A stretch of 64,000 nucleotides of DNA from CAIXSE01 sp040769125 (GCA_040769125.1 JAXGLO010000001.1:806001-870000), one strand, 5' to 3'. Counted from the stretch's first letter, positions 26,191 through 35,396 are shown. Numbers and translations: made by a program. Notes: generated by a model not told the origin, from the letters alone.

Positions 26191-26676
26191 GTGTATTCGG
26201 TCGGAGACAAGGTCGTGTGCGCGTCCCATGGCGCCGGCAAGATCGTGAGCGTTGAGCAGAGGCAGACGCTCGGCCGGTTGCGTGAGTACCTGGTCATCAC
26301 TATCCCACACAGTCGCATGACGGTCATGATCCCAGTGGAGAACGCGGAGTTCCGCCTGCGCAAGGTCATCTCCGCCGGTGCGGTCGAGGAGGTGCTCGGT
26401 ATCCTGCGTTGCGGCACCCTGAAGCTGCCTGAGAGATGGCACGACCGCTCCAAGTGCATCCGTGAGAAGCTCGGTACCGGCGACATTCATGAGGTCGCCG
26501 AGGTCGTCCGGTACCTCGCCGTGCGCGACGCCGACAAGGGTCTCGCCCTCGGTGAGAGGCAGCTCTACAAGAAGGCCAAGGGGATCCTCGCCAGCGAGAT
26601 CATGTACGCTCGCGACCTCAGCGCCGTGGAAGCAGCAGCGCTCGTCGAGAATGTGCTCGGTGTCACGCACGTTTAG
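26191..26676 (+). CDS. carD: CarD/CdnL-family RNA-polymerase-binding regulator
   Basis: Binds the RNA polymerase beta subunit and stabilises open complexes, chiefly at rRNA and growth-linked promoters. 161 residues from GTG 26191, with GGAGGG at 26177-26182. The N-terminal Tudor-like RNAP-interaction domain begins YSVGDKVVCASHGAGKIV and contains TVMIPVENAE. The helical C-terminal domain covers about residues 70-161 (RYLAVRDADKGLALGERQLY, KKAKGILASEI). The length is standard. Confidence 0.95.
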   Translation: MYSVGDKVVCASHGAGKIVSVEQRQTLGRLREYLVITIPHSRMTVMIPVENAEFRLRKVISAGAVEEVLGILRCGTLKLPERWHDRSKCIREKLGTGDIHEVAEVVRYLAVRDADKGLALGERQLYKKAKGILASEIMYARDLSAVEAAALVENVLGVTHV

Positions 26677-26788
26677 AGGCCGGCGCGCGGGGTACCGCCT
26701 CACCTCTGCTCTGCGCTAAGGTTCAGCGGGCAACTGCCGTCGCGCTGCTCTTGGCCAGGCCGCTCAGCATGCCCTGTGAGGTGACGCA

Positions 26789-28180
26789 ATGATCGAGACG
26801 CATCTGCGTAAATGGTGCCAGACGGTCAAGCTCGGGCTGGTCAAGGTGATGTGCGACCTGTTCCCCGAGGAGACCTTCAAGACGTCCTACTCGATTCTCG
26901 AAGGCGTCTTCTGCAATCTGGACGGCTCCATCCTCTCCACCCGTGAGGTAAAGCGGATCGACGACGAGCTCAGGCGGTGGATAGCGAGGGATACTCCGAT
27001 CCGGGAGCTTGGCAGGCGCGACGGCTATTACCACTACGAGGTGGAGGGCTGTGAGGTCAGAGCCGTCTATCCGGCGCTCCTGCAGCCCTCGATGGTGGAG
27101 TCCTGTGCGATCATCCCGTTCTCCTACGGCTTCATCGTCGATTTCGGCGACATGGGGCGGGGGGAGGGCGTGCCACTGATCCTGCCGCTTCGTCTCTCGG
27201 AGGCGCACGAGGAGAACCAGCTCTGGCTGGACAGGATCGACATCGAGGAGGTCGCCGACGTCAACGACCTGATCTCCAGCGGTCGCCATCTGAAGCTCAT
27301 CGGCCTCGCCGAGGCCTTCCACGAGAAGCGCATCTCCGACATCGCCGACCAGATCCTGCGGCAGCGCCGCGCACTGCGTGTGCTGCTCATCTCCGGCCCT
27401 TCCTCGTCCGGGAAGACCTCCTTCCTGCAGCGGTTGTGCACGCAGCTCGAGGTCAACGGGCTGCGCCCGGTCGGCCTCTCGCTCGACGACTACTTCCTCG
27501 ATCGGGAGCAGACCCCGCGGGGCGCCGACGGCGACTACGATTTCGAGACCTTCGAGGCCCTCGATGTCCCGCTGCTCCAGCGTCATGTGAGTCGGCTCGT
27601 TGCCGGGGGCGCCGTGGAGGTACCTTCCTTCGACTTCGTAGTCGGCAAGCGCACGGGCCAGACGAGCCCCCTGCGGGTGGGCGCCAGGGAGATTCTGGTC
27701 ATCGAGGGCATCCACGCGCTCAACCCCGATCTCGTCGGCGACATCAACCGCAGCTCCCTCTTCAAGATCTACGTGAGCGCGCTGGGCGGGCTCAACATCG
27801 ATATGGTCAACCGCATCCCGACGACCGAGATGCGGCTCCTGCGCCGGTTGGTGCGGGACGTCAGGGACCGGGGAATCTCTGCGGAGGAGACGATCACGAG
27901 GTGGGGCAGTGTACGCCGCGGCGAGTACGAGCACGTCTTCCGCTTCCAGGAGGACGCCGACGTGATGTTCAACTCTAGCCTGTTGTACGAGCTCAACGCC
28001 CTGAGGCCGCTCGCGGAGGGCGTGCTGGGGGAGTTGCCGGAAGACAGTCCGGCCGCCGAAACGGGGGAGAGGCTGCTGAATCTGCTTACGTTTTTCGACC
28101 CGATCAACGTCTCGAAGGTCCCGTTCAACTCGATCCTGAGGGAGTTCATCGGCGGCAGCATCTACTTCGATGCGAGATGA
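26789..28180 (+). CDS. Uridine-kinase/phosphoribulokinase-family protein with N-terminal extension
   Basis: P-loop kinase probably acting on a nucleoside. 463 residues from ATG 26789. Residues 1-190 form an extension resembling that of nucleoside kinases found in thermophiles and anaerobes (HYEVEGCEVRAVYPALLQPS). The kinase domain has P-loop GPSSSGKTS at 203-211 (K209), LDDYFLDREQTPRG with the catalytic aspartate, and LVIEGIHALNP as the Walker-B-like strand, then NVSKVPFNSILREFIGG at the end. Substrate cannot be settled from sequence; uridine/cytidine is the family default. Confidence 0.85.
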   Translation: MIETHLRKWCQTVKLGLVKVMCDLFPEETFKTSYSILEGVFCNLDGSILSTREVKRIDDELRRWIARDTPIRELGRRDGYYHYEVEGCEVRAVYPALLQPSMVESCAIIPFSYGFIVDFGDMGRGEGVPLILPLRLSEAHEENQLWLDRIDIEEVADVNDLISSGRHLKLIGLAEAFHEKRISDIADQILRQRRALRVLLISGPSSSGKTSFLQRLCTQLEVNGLRPVGLSLDDYFLDREQTPRGADGDYDFETFEALDVPLLQRHVSRLVAGGAVEVPSFDFVVGKRTGQTSPLRVGAREILVIEGIHALNPDLVGDINRSSLFKIYVSALGGLNIDMVNRIPTTEMRLLRRLVRDVRDRGISAEETITRWGSVRRGEYEHVFRFQEDADVMFNSSLLYELNALRPLAEGVLGELPEDSPAAETGERLLNLLTFFDPINVSKVPFNSILREFIGGSIYFDAR

Positions 28181-28232
28181 CGGCGGCACGACGCGCGAGC
28201 CCGGAGGGGCGCGACGACCGAGGGAGTCCATG

Positions 28233-28847
28233 ATGCGATTGAAGATCGGGGTCCTTATCTCGGGGAGCGGTACGAATCTGCAGGCGATCATCGACCGGAT
28301 CGCTGCGGGAGGCCTTGACGCCGAGATCACCGTAGTGATCTCCAGCAAGCCTGGCGCGTACGGGTTGCAGCGTGCCCGGGAGGCGGGCGTGCCCGCCGTG
28401 GCGCTGGAGCCTGCCGGCTTCGACGGGCCGGCCGCCTACAACGCGGCGCTCGCGAAGACCCTCAGGGAGGCAGGAGCGCAGCTCGTTGTGATGGCCGGGT
28501 ACATGCGCCTGCTCGGCGCCGAGGTTCTCGAGGCCTACCCGGACCGCGTCATCAATCTGCATCCGGCGCTGCTGCCGTCGTTCAAGGGCGAGCAGGGGAT
28601 ACGGGATGCGTTCGACTACGGCGTGAAGGTCACGGGAGTGACCGTGCACTTCGCCGACGGCTCCTACGACACGGGCGCCATCATCGCCCAGCGCCCGGTG
28701 GTGGTCGAGGAGGGGGACACGGTCGAGACGCTCGAGGCGCGGATCCACGCCGTCGAGCACGAGCTGCTGCCCGAAGTGATCGGGCTGATCGCGGAGGGTC
28801 GCGTCAGCCGCGAAGGCCATCGCGTGCGCATCGCGCCCAAGGCCTGA
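28233..28847 (+). CDS. purN: Phosphoribosylglycinamide formyltransferase
   Basis: Transfers formyl from 10-formyl-THF to GAR in purine synthesis. 204 residues from ATG 28233; AGGGAG at 28221-28226 is 6 bases upstream, whereas ATG 28230 would be only 3 away. GSGTNLQAI binds the phosphate. The catalytic triad is represented by Asn and His in INLHPALLPSFKG and Asp in GSYDTGAIIAQRPV. It lies about 50 bp after the kinase gene and converges on tetR. Confidence 0.96.
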   Translation: MRLKIGVLISGSGTNLQAIIDRIAAGGLDAEITVVISSKPGAYGLQRAREAGVPAVALEPAGFDGPAAYNAALAKTLREAGAQLVVMAGYMRLLGAEVLEAYPDRVINLHPALLPSFKGEQGIRDAFDYGVKVTGVTVHFADGSYDTGAIIAQRPVVVEEGDTVETLEARIHAVEHELLPEVIGLIAEGRVSREGHRVRIAPKA

Positions 28848-28864
28848 GCCGGCGCTGCGGGGCG

Positions 28865-29485
28865 CTAGGCGTTCCAGTCGCCGCGGAAGCCGGCCACGAA
28901 GGCCCTGAAGACGGCTCGGTGCCGGCGGCGCAGCGCCTCTCGCTCCGGGCCTTCGTACAGCCTGTCGTACTCCGCCATCCCGTGCGCGAGGGCCCAGGCC
29001 GCGTGCAGGATCGCGAAGAGATCCTGGTCGTCGCGGGCGGTCAGCGCGCCGCTGGCGTGCGCCGACTCGGCCAGGCGGAACATGCGGGCCACGAACTCGT
29101 TGGGCCGTCGCGCCGCGCGGAAGTTGGGGGCGATGATGGCGGCGGTCGTGAGCAGCAACCCCCGCTCGCCGGGGTGTATAGAGGCGTAGTCGAGGTAGGC
29201 AAGGCACATCTCTACAAGCTGCTCGTCGGGAGGCAGATCGTCGGGGACGCTGCGCATGTGCGCGCCGAGGCGCTCGAGTCCGCGCTCCGCGAGGGCGTTG
29301 AAGATCTCCTGCTTGCTCGAGAAGTACCGGTAGAGGGACGCCGGGTTGCCGAAGCCGGCGCGCCTGGCCAGATCGTGGAGGTTGACGGCGTCGACGCCGC
29401 CCTCCGTGATGATCTCGGTCGTCGCGTCGAGGATCTCGTTGCGGGTGCGGGCGCGCATGGCCGCGCGTCGGCCGGCGCGCGTCAC
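28865..29485 (-). CDS. TetR-family repressor, probably of the MMPL transporter
   Basis: 206 residues from GTG 29485, which overlaps the MMPL stop (GTGA) and has GAGGA 6 bases upstream; ATG 29458 is an alternative. The N-terminal helix-turn-helix is typical (LHDLARRAGFGNPASLYRYF, SSKQEIFNAL), followed by a helical ligand-binding domain with no recognisable ligand type. Co-transcription with the transporter and palindromic sites in its promoter suggest it autoregulates the pair in response to an exported compound. Confidence 0.9.
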   Translation of the reverse strand: MTRAGRRAAMRARTRNEILDATTEIITEGGVDAVNLHDLARRAGFGNPASLYRYFSSKQEIFNALAERGLERLGAHMRSVPDDLPPDEQLVEMCLAYLDYASIHPGERGLLLTTAAIIAPNFRAARRPNEFVARMFRLAESAHASGALTARDDQDLFAILHAAWALAHGMAEYDRLYEGPEREALRRRHRAVFRAFVAGFRGDWNA

Positions 29486-32400
29486 GTGGAGTCCTCGGAG
29501 GGCGCGCCGGCCTTCACCGCGTGGCCCTCGATGTGGATGCGCGGCAGCCACTCGAGCCAGCGCGGCAGCCACCAGTAGCGGTCGCCGATCAGCGCGATGA
29601 GCGCCGGCGCCACGATCACGCGGATCATGAACGCGTCGAGCATGACGGCGACGGCGAGCCCGAAGCCCAGCTGCTGCAGCACCACGAGGTCGCCGCTGCC
29701 CATGCCGACGAAGACCGCCACCATGATCAGCGCCGCTCCCGTGATGATCCCTGCCGTGGACTGCAGGCCGAATACGACGGCGTCGTGGCTGTCGTGTCTC
29801 TCGGTCCAGCGCTCGCGGATGCGGCTCAGGAGGAATACCTGGTAGTCCATGCTGAGCCCGAAGAGCACGCAGAACATGAGCAGCGGCACCCACGACTCGA
29901 TCGCCTCGACGGGCGTGATGCCGAGGAGCGCCGCGCCCCAGCCCCGCTGGAACACGAGCGTGAGCACGCCGTAGGCGGCGCCCACCGACAGCAGGTTCAT
30001 GAGGATGGCTGTCAGGGACACGGCTATGGAGCGGAAGGCGAGGAGCAGGAGCACGAAGCTGAGGAGCAGCACAACGCCGATGACGATGGGCATGTACTCG
30101 GTCGTGATACTGAGGGAGTCGATCTGGGTGGCGGTGGCGCCCCCGACGTACACCTCGGCCGGGGCGTTCGCGAAGACCTCCGGCACGATCTCGTCCCTGA
30201 GGGCCGTGACGGCCGTCTCGGCCTCCTCCGACATCGCATCGGCATCCTGGACGGACTGCACGACGACGAGCTCTCCGTCGGCGCTCGTCGAGACGCCCGT
30301 AGGTGTGAAACGACCGTCGTCGGTGAGCTTCGTTGCCAGGCGCTTCAGCGCCCGCTGCACGCTTTTGTCGGCGACGTCGCCGGCGACGACTACGCTCACC
30401 GGCTCGCCCATGCCGGCGGCGAAGTCGCGCTGGAGCATGTCGAGGCCGCGCTTGGATGTGTAGTGCGACGGGAATGAATCGGCGCTGAAGCCTCCGCTCT
30501 TCATCGTGAGAGCCGGCGCGGCGAGGGCGAGCAGCAAGACGCCGCCGATCGCGAGATTGAGCGCCGGGCGCCGCATCGTCCAGCGCGCAGCCTTGCTCCA
30601 CCAGCTGCGCTCGGCGTCGCGTCGCTCGTAGCGGCGCAGCCACGGCATCGGCAATGCGTCCACCTTGTCGCCGAGGAGCGTGAGCAGGGCCGGCAGCAGT
30701 GTGAGCGCCGCCGCCACCGCGGTTGACGCGGCGGCCATGGCTCCGACGCCGAGGCTGGTGAAGATCGAGAGCGGCACGATGAACATGCCGACCAGAGAGA
30801 GCACCACCGTCATGCCGCTGAAGAAGACCGCGTTCGAGGCCGTTGCCGACGTGGCGCCGATCGCCGCCACCTTGTCCAGCCCATCGCGCCGCTCTTCCCG
30901 GTACCTCGAGATGATGAACAGCGAGTAGTCGATGCCCAGGGCAAGCCCGGTGGCGGTAAGGATGTTGAGCGCGAAGATGGACAGATCGAAAACGTTGCCG
31001 ACGAGCACCGTGAGCGCGAGGGCGACGAGGATCGAGAAGCCAGCGAGGAGCAGTGGCAGCCCGGCGGCGACGAGGGTGCCGAAGACGATCACGAGGATGA
31101 TGAGCGCGACGGGGACGCCGATGAGCTCTCCGCGTTGCAGATCCTCGCCGGCGAGATGCTGGGCGTCGATGCTGAGCGAAGCCGCACCGGTGATCGCCGC
31201 CTCGAACTGAGGCTTCGCGTTCACCTGGTCGACGAGCCGGTGGAGTCCATCCAGATGGTTGACGGCTTCATCTACCGGGGAGGCCAGCTCCACCTTCATG
31301 ATCACACTGTGCCGGTCGTCCGAGGTGAGCGCGTTGCGTGTTCTCTTGTCGAGGCCCTTGTCGTAAACGCACAGAACTTCCGCTACCTCGGAGGCGGGCA
31401 GGGCGGCGATTCGCTCGCGCAAGTCGACGACCTGACGCCGGAACGCCGGATCGTCGACGGTGAGCTTGCTGCTGCGGACGACGACGACCTCGCTGACGTG
31501 ATCGTTGAGTGTCCCGACGGAGGTCAGGGCGTCGCTCAGCTTCCCGGCGCCGCTGGAGGTGCGGGCGAGGCCCTTGCTGAGGCGGGTAGCGCCGGAGGCG
31601 ACGCCGCCGGTGCCCGCCGCTACTTTTCCGGCGCCGGCGGCCGCTCCGCTCACGCCGGTGCTGACCTGGGCAGAGCCGGCGGCGAGCTGCTGCGAGCCGG
31701 CGGCGAGCTGCTGCGAGCCGGCGGCGGCCGAGGCGACTCCGCCGGCGAGCTCCTGGCTTCCGGAGGCGAGCTTGCCCATGCTCTGGTCGAAGGTGCGCGC
31801 TCCCGATGCCGACTTCGCGAGGCCTGCTTCGAGCGCTTGCGCGCCGAAGGCGAGCTTCGACGCTCCGGAGGCGAGAGCTTTTGCGCCGCTCGCGACCGAG
31901 GAGACGCCGGCGGAGGCGGAGGCCAGCCCCGAGGCCAGCCCCGAGGTGCCGGCCGCCAGCTCTCCGGAGAGGCCGATGATCTGCTGGTAGGTTGCGTCTC
32001 CGGCGGCCTCCGGGTGTGCATTGGCGTAGGCGGCGATCAGCGCTTGCAGGTTGCTGGCAGCGGCCTGGAGCCCGCCGGCGGCCGTGGCGGCGTCCTGGAC
32101 ACCGGCCGCCGCCGCTCCGGCGCCGCTGGCGAGGTCGCCGGCGCCGCCTGCGACATTCGCGGCGGCGGCGGACAGTTTCGCGCTGCCGCCGGAGAGCTTC
32201 GCCAGCCCGGCGGCGAAACCGCCGGTCGCGTTGCTGGCCTGCGCGATGCCCGAGCTCAGGCTCGCCGCTCCCTGTGCGGCGCCGGCGAGGCCCCGGCTCA
32301 GAGAGCCGGCCCCGGCGCCGGCCGAGCTGGCGCCGCCGCTCACCTGCTTCGCTCCCTTCGTCAGCTTGCGCAGCCCGCGCTCGAGCTCGCGTGCTCCAGA

Positions 32401-32721
32401 TGAGAGCTTCCGTGATCCTCGGGCGAGCTTCCGGGCGCCCCGCTCGGCGCTGCCGATGCCGTCGGCGAGCTGCTGCACCGAGGCCCCGGCCTGGGTCAGC
32501 GAGTCGCCGCCGGGGCCGCCGTGATCGCGGATCAGTGTGGCGGCCCTCTCCGAGTCCGGCTGGCCGAGAAACTTGACCGACGACGTGAAGACGTCGCCCC
32601 ACAGGAGGTAGACGGTCGCCGCGGCGGCGAGGGCGAGCGCCCACGCGGCTATTGTCAACCACGGGTGCCGGGCGCAGGCGAGCGCGAGGCGTTGAGTGAA
32701 GCCGGTTCCGTGTATGCTCAT
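29482..32721 (-). CDS. MMPL/RND-type transporter with large Ala/Gly/Ser-rich insert
   Basis: Inner-membrane exporter of the MMPL family (lipids or hydrophobic drugs), about 1079 residues from ATG 32721 (ATG 32784 is also in frame). One helix near residues 21-43 is followed by about 330 residues of degenerate 7-residue repeats (GSRKLSSGARELERGLRKL, SGASKLAFGAQALEAGLAK) resembling the heptads of YhgE/Pip proteins. The first MMPL helix bundle follows (with GIDYSLFIISRYREE), then a second soluble loop and the second bundle (FGLSMDYQVFLLSRIRER). The two GxxxDY motifs carry the proton-relay aspartates. The insert should extend far from the outer face as helices. Confidence 0.93.
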   Translation of the reverse strand: MSIHGTGFTQRLALACARHPWLTIAAWALALAAAATVYLLWGDVFTSSVKFLGQPDSERAATLIRDHGGPGGDSLTQAGASVQQLADGIGSAERGARKLARGSRKLSSGARELERGLRKLTKGAKQVSGGASSAGAGAGSLSRGLAGAAQGAASLSSGIAQASNATGGFAAGLAKLSGGSAKLSAAAANVAGGAGDLASGAGAAAAGVQDAATAAGGLQAAASNLQALIAAYANAHPEAAGDATYQQIIGLSGELAAGTSGLASGLASASAGVSSVASGAKALASGASKLAFGAQALEAGLAKSASGARTFDQSMGKLASGSQELAGGVASAAAGSQQLAAGSQQLAAGSAQVSTGVSGAAAGAGKVAAGTGGVASGATRLSKGLARTSSGAGKLSDALTSVGTLNDHVSEVVVVRSSKLTVDDPAFRRQVVDLRERIAALPASEVAEVLCVYDKGLDKRTRNALTSDDRHSVIMKVELASPVDEAVNHLDGLHRLVDQVNAKPQFEAAITGAASLSIDAQHLAGEDLQRGELIGVPVALIILVIVFGTLVAAGLPLLLAGFSILVALALTVLVGNVFDLSIFALNILTATGLALGIDYSLFIISRYREERRDGLDKVAAIGATSATASNAVFFSGMTVVLSLVGMFIVPLSIFTSLGVGAMAAASTAVAAALTLLPALLTLLGDKVDALPMPWLRRYERRDAERSWWSKAARWTMRRPALNLAIGGVLLLALAAPALTMKSGGFSADSFPSHYTSKRGLDMLQRDFAAGMGEPVSVVVAGDVADKSVQRALKRLATKLTDDGRFTPTGVSTSADGELVVVQSVQDADAMSEEAETAVTALRDEIVPEVFANAPAEVYVGGATATQIDSLSITTEYMPIVIGVVLLLSFVLLLLAFRSIAVSLTAILMNLLSVGAAYGVLTLVFQRGWGAALLGITPVEAIESWVPLLMFCVLFGLSMDYQVFLLSRIRERWTERHDSHDAVVFGLQSTAGIITGAALIMVAVFVGMGSGDLVVLQQLGFGLAVAVMLDAFMIRVIVAPALIALIGDRYWWLPRWLEWLPRIHIEGHAVKAGAPSEDST

Positions 32722-32750
32722 ATGTGGAGCGCTGCCTCTCTGCGGATGTC

Positions 32751-32827
32751 GCGACATTGTCGCAAACGTACATCGTGGTCGCAAACGCTTTTTGCAGTAT
32801 GGGCGACGGATCCGCTTGTCGCAAGCG
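32751..32827 (-). promoter_or_regulatory. Predicted MMPL-tetR promoter with three operator-like sites
   Basis: Three sites centred on TCG within TTGTCGCAA-like sequence begin at 32760, 32779 and 32819. Two are strongly palindromic: GCGACATTGTCGC (32751-32763) and CGCTTGTCGCAAGCG (32813-32827). On the minus strand TTGCGA (32784-32779) and GACAAT (32761-32756) form -35/-10 hexamers with a 17-bp spacer, each inside an operator-like site. TetR is the obvious candidate ligand. Confidence 0.6.
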
Positions 32828-33091
32828 TTACGCGGTACGATGTATCTGCGCGGCGTTCGCCTTGCCTGCTGTGTCTAACCCTTTTTAGTGCGGGCGGAAA
32901 CAGGAAAGAAGCCTCAAAGGCGGTTGCTTCTGCTAGGCTGCGATAGAGAGGTGCGATCGGTCTGCTGAGGAGGCGGTTGCGGCACGCCTGGTGGAGTCGT
33001 TTCGGCCTCGCTGCACAGGTGCCGCCCGGATTCTCTCCGGGGCAGTTACGGACGGTAGAAGACGCTGGGCTTCGATCTGGAAGGAGTGCGA

Positions 33092-34294
33092 GTGAACCGA
33101 GTGAAGGGCAAGAAGCGGATCGGGGTGCTTACCGGCGGCGGTGACGTTCCCGGTCTCAACCCGGCGATCCGGGGCGTCGTGTTTCGCGCGGAGCAGGAAG
33201 GCTACGAGGTGCTCGGCTTCCGTCGGGGCTGGGCCGGGCTCATCGAGATCGACCGCGAGAAGGGCGCCGACAACAGCGCCGCCGTCTCGGTCCTGGGGCA
33301 GCGTCTCGCCGATCAGCACGCGCGCACGGGCGGCACGTTCCTGCACACATCGCGGACTCGGCCGAGCAGCGTGCCGGCCGCGGATGTACCCGAGCACCTG
33401 CGGGGCGCCTATCAGGCGGAGAAGAACGACCTCACGCCGGAGGTCGTCGCCAATCTCGAGCACCTGGGCGTCGACGCCCTGGTGGCCATCGGTGGAGACG
33501 ACACGCTGAGCTACGCCGTGGAGCTGGGCCGTCATGGCGTGCCCATCATCGCCATCCCCAAGACGATGGACAACGACGTGCCCGGCACCGACTACTGCAT
33601 CGGCTTCTCCACCACGGTCAGCCGGACGATCGCCATGGCCAAGCAGCTGCGCACCTGCGCGGCCAGCCACGAGCGCATCATGGTGCTCGAGATCTTCGGC
33701 CGGTACGCGGGCTTCACGGCGCTCGTCCCGACCTGGGCCGGCGCCGCCGACCGCTGCGTTATCCCTGAGCACGAGTTCGACTCCGAGCAGCTCACGCGCC
33801 TGCTCGTGGAGGACCGCAACGCTCACCCGGACAAGTACTCCGTGTGCCTCGTCTCCGAGGGCGCCATGCCGGTCGGCGGCGAGATGACCTTCCTGCACGG
33901 TGAGAAGGACATGTTCGGCCACGCCAAGCTGGGTGGCATCGGCCAGCAGGTGTCGGCGGCCGTCAAGCAGTTCTCGCCGCAGTTCAACGGCGGGCGGCGC
34001 ATCGACACCATCAACGTGACGCTCAGCTACATCGTGCGCAGCGGCGACCCCGACTCAGTCGACAGCATGGTCCCCATGGTCTGGGGTAACCTCGCTGTTG
34101 AGCGGCTCGCGCGCGGCGAGAGCGGCAAGCTCGTCTGCCTGCGGCGCGGCAGGTACGACGCGGTCGACCTCGAGACGGTCGTGGCCTACAAGCGCGTCGT
34201 CGACGTCGAACGGTACTACGACACCGAACGCTGCCGGCCGAAGTACGCCAGCTTCGAGCTGCAGCCCATGTTCGGTGTGGGGGTAGAGGACTAA
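33092..34294 (+). CDS. 6-phosphofructokinase, predicted pyrophosphate-dependent
   Basis: Phosphorylates fructose-6-phosphate. 400 residues from GTG 33092, placed by AAGGAG at 33081-33086 (GTG 33086 also in frame). TGGGDVPGLNPAIRG begins the fold. Two diagnostic positions point to PPi as donor: GGDDT (residues 134-138, second Asp where ATP enzymes have Gly) and K157 in PKTMDNDVPGTD (Gly in ATP enzymes). D160 is the catalytic base and MVLEIFGRYAG is present. A reversible PPi enzyme would let this gene serve glycolysis and gluconeogenesis. It precedes aldolase by 55 bp. The 370-bp gap upstream shows no other gene. Confidence 0.9.
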   Translation: MNRVKGKKRIGVLTGGGDVPGLNPAIRGVVFRAEQEGYEVLGFRRGWAGLIEIDREKGADNSAAVSVLGQRLADQHARTGGTFLHTSRTRPSSVPAADVPEHLRGAYQAEKNDLTPEVVANLEHLGVDALVAIGGDDTLSYAVELGRHGVPIIAIPKTMDNDVPGTDYCIGFSTTVSRTIAMAKQLRTCAASHERIMVLEIFGRYAGFTALVPTWAGAADRCVIPEHEFDSEQLTRLLVEDRNAHPDKYSVCLVSEGAMPVGGEMTFLHGEKDMFGHAKLGGIGQQVSAAVKQFSPQFNGGRRIDTINVTLSYIVRSGDPDSVDSMVPMVWGNLAVERLARGESGKLVCLRRGRYDAVDLETVVAYKRVVDVERYYDTERCRPKYASFELQPMFGVGVED

Positions 34295-34299
34295 GGCCC

Positions 34300-34314
34300 G
34301 CACCGCCTCGGTGC
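34300..34314 (+). terminator. Small hairpin between phosphofructokinase and aldolase genes
   Basis: GCACCG-CCT-CGGTGC, six base pairs with a 3-base loop and no T-tract. It could be a weak attenuator or mRNA-processing site in a two-gene operon. Confidence 0.3.
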
Positions 34315-34349
34315 TGAGCAAAGAACCTTGAGAGAAAGGTAGCCACTCG

Positions 34350-35306
34350 ATGATCGTCACGACCAAGGAGCTCTTCGAGGCCGCATACGGCAACTTCGCC
34401 GTCGGAGCCTACAACATCAATAACATGGAGCAGACCCTGGGGCTGTTCCGCGGCAACCTGCAGTCCCAGGCGCCGTTCATCATCCAGATCTCCCGCGGGG
34501 CGCGCAAGTACGCCGACAAGCGCATGCTCGAGGCCATGATCAGGGCCGCCGACGAGATATTCCCGGAGGCCGTCTTCGCCGTGCATCTCGATCACGGCGA
34601 CCTCGAGGCCTGCCTCGACTGTATCGCCAGCGGGTTCTACTCATCCGTCATGATCGACGCCTCCCATGAACCGCTCGAGGAGAACATCCGCATCACGCGC
34701 CAGGTGGTCGACGCAGCTCACGCCGTGGGTATCTCGGTCGAGGCGGAGCTGGGTCAGCTCGGTGGGGTTGAGGAGGACATCAAGGTCGACGAGGGGAACG
34801 CCAACCTCACCGACCCGGCCGAGGCCGAGGTCTTCGTCAAGGAGTCGGGCTGCGACAGTCTCGCCGTGGCCATCGGCACGAGCCACGGCGCCTACAAGTT
34901 CACCGGTTCCCAGGGCCTGCACTTCGACGTGGTCGCGGAGATCCAGAAGCGACTGCCGGGCTTCCCGCTGGTGATGCACGGCTCGTCGTCAGTGCCGCAG
35001 GAAGAGGTGGAGCGCATCAACGCGGCCGGCGGAGCCCTCAAGGGCGCCAAGGGCGTCGACGAGGACGAGTTCGTCAAGGCGGTGCCGCTGGGCGTGACCA
35101 AGGTGAACATCGACACCGACGGCCGCCTCGTGTGGACGCGCGTGCACCGCGAGTTCTTCAGGGACTCTCCGGAGAAGTTCGACCTGCGCGATCCCGGCAA
35201 GGTGTTCATCGCCGCGTACGCCGATTTCATCGCCCACAAGAACGAGAAGCTGAACTCCGCCGGCATGCTGGAGACAGTCCGGGAGCGTCTGAACGCCGAC
35301 AAGTAG
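34350..35306 (+). CDS. fba: Class II fructose-bisphosphate aldolase
   Basis: Zinc-dependent cleavage of fructose-1,6-bisphosphate. 318 residues from ATG 34350, with AAAGGT upstream. Zinc and substrate residues are visible in VHLDHGD, EAELGQLGG, GTSHGAYKF and VMHGSSSVP; the C-terminal KVNIDTDGRLVWTRVHREF contains the phosphate-binding NIDTD motif. Placement after phosphofructokinase makes a glycolytic pair. Confidence 0.96.
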   Translation: MIVTTKELFEAAYGNFAVGAYNINNMEQTLGLFRGNLQSQAPFIIQISRGARKYADKRMLEAMIRAADEIFPEAVFAVHLDHGDLEACLDCIASGFYSSVMIDASHEPLEENIRITRQVVDAAHAVGISVEAELGQLGGVEEDIKVDEGNANLTDPAEAEVFVKESGCDSLAVAIGTSHGAYKFTGSQGLHFDVVAEIQKRLPGFPLVMHGSSSVPQEEVERINAAGGALKGAKGVDEDEFVKAVPLGVTKVNIDTDGRLVWTRVHREFFRDSPEKFDLRDPGKVFIAAYADFIAHKNEKLNSAGMLETVRERLNADK

Positions 35307-35357
35307 GGCCAGCTCCCGGGGCGCTTGTTCCCGGGTGTCCGGCTCCGTTGTCTCTCT

Positions 35358-35396
35358 GTGTGCGTGGGGGCGGCTCATGGCCGCCCCCACGCACAC
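35358..35396 (+). terminator. Strong hairpin after aldolase
   Basis: A perfect 16-bp stem (35358-35373 with 35381-35396) closes a 7-base loop CTCATGG, 51 bases after the aldolase stop. No T-tract. The following 400 bases up to 35799 hold an imperfect direct repeat with core CACACCGGGCYGAGGC (35392-35407 and about 35454-35469) and no gene. Confidence 0.7.

Noticed and set aside
28865..30643. 592-codon minus-strand frame as one protein
   Set aside because: Only the last 206 codons (TetR) are real; the rest is a shadow of the MMPL gene in another frame.
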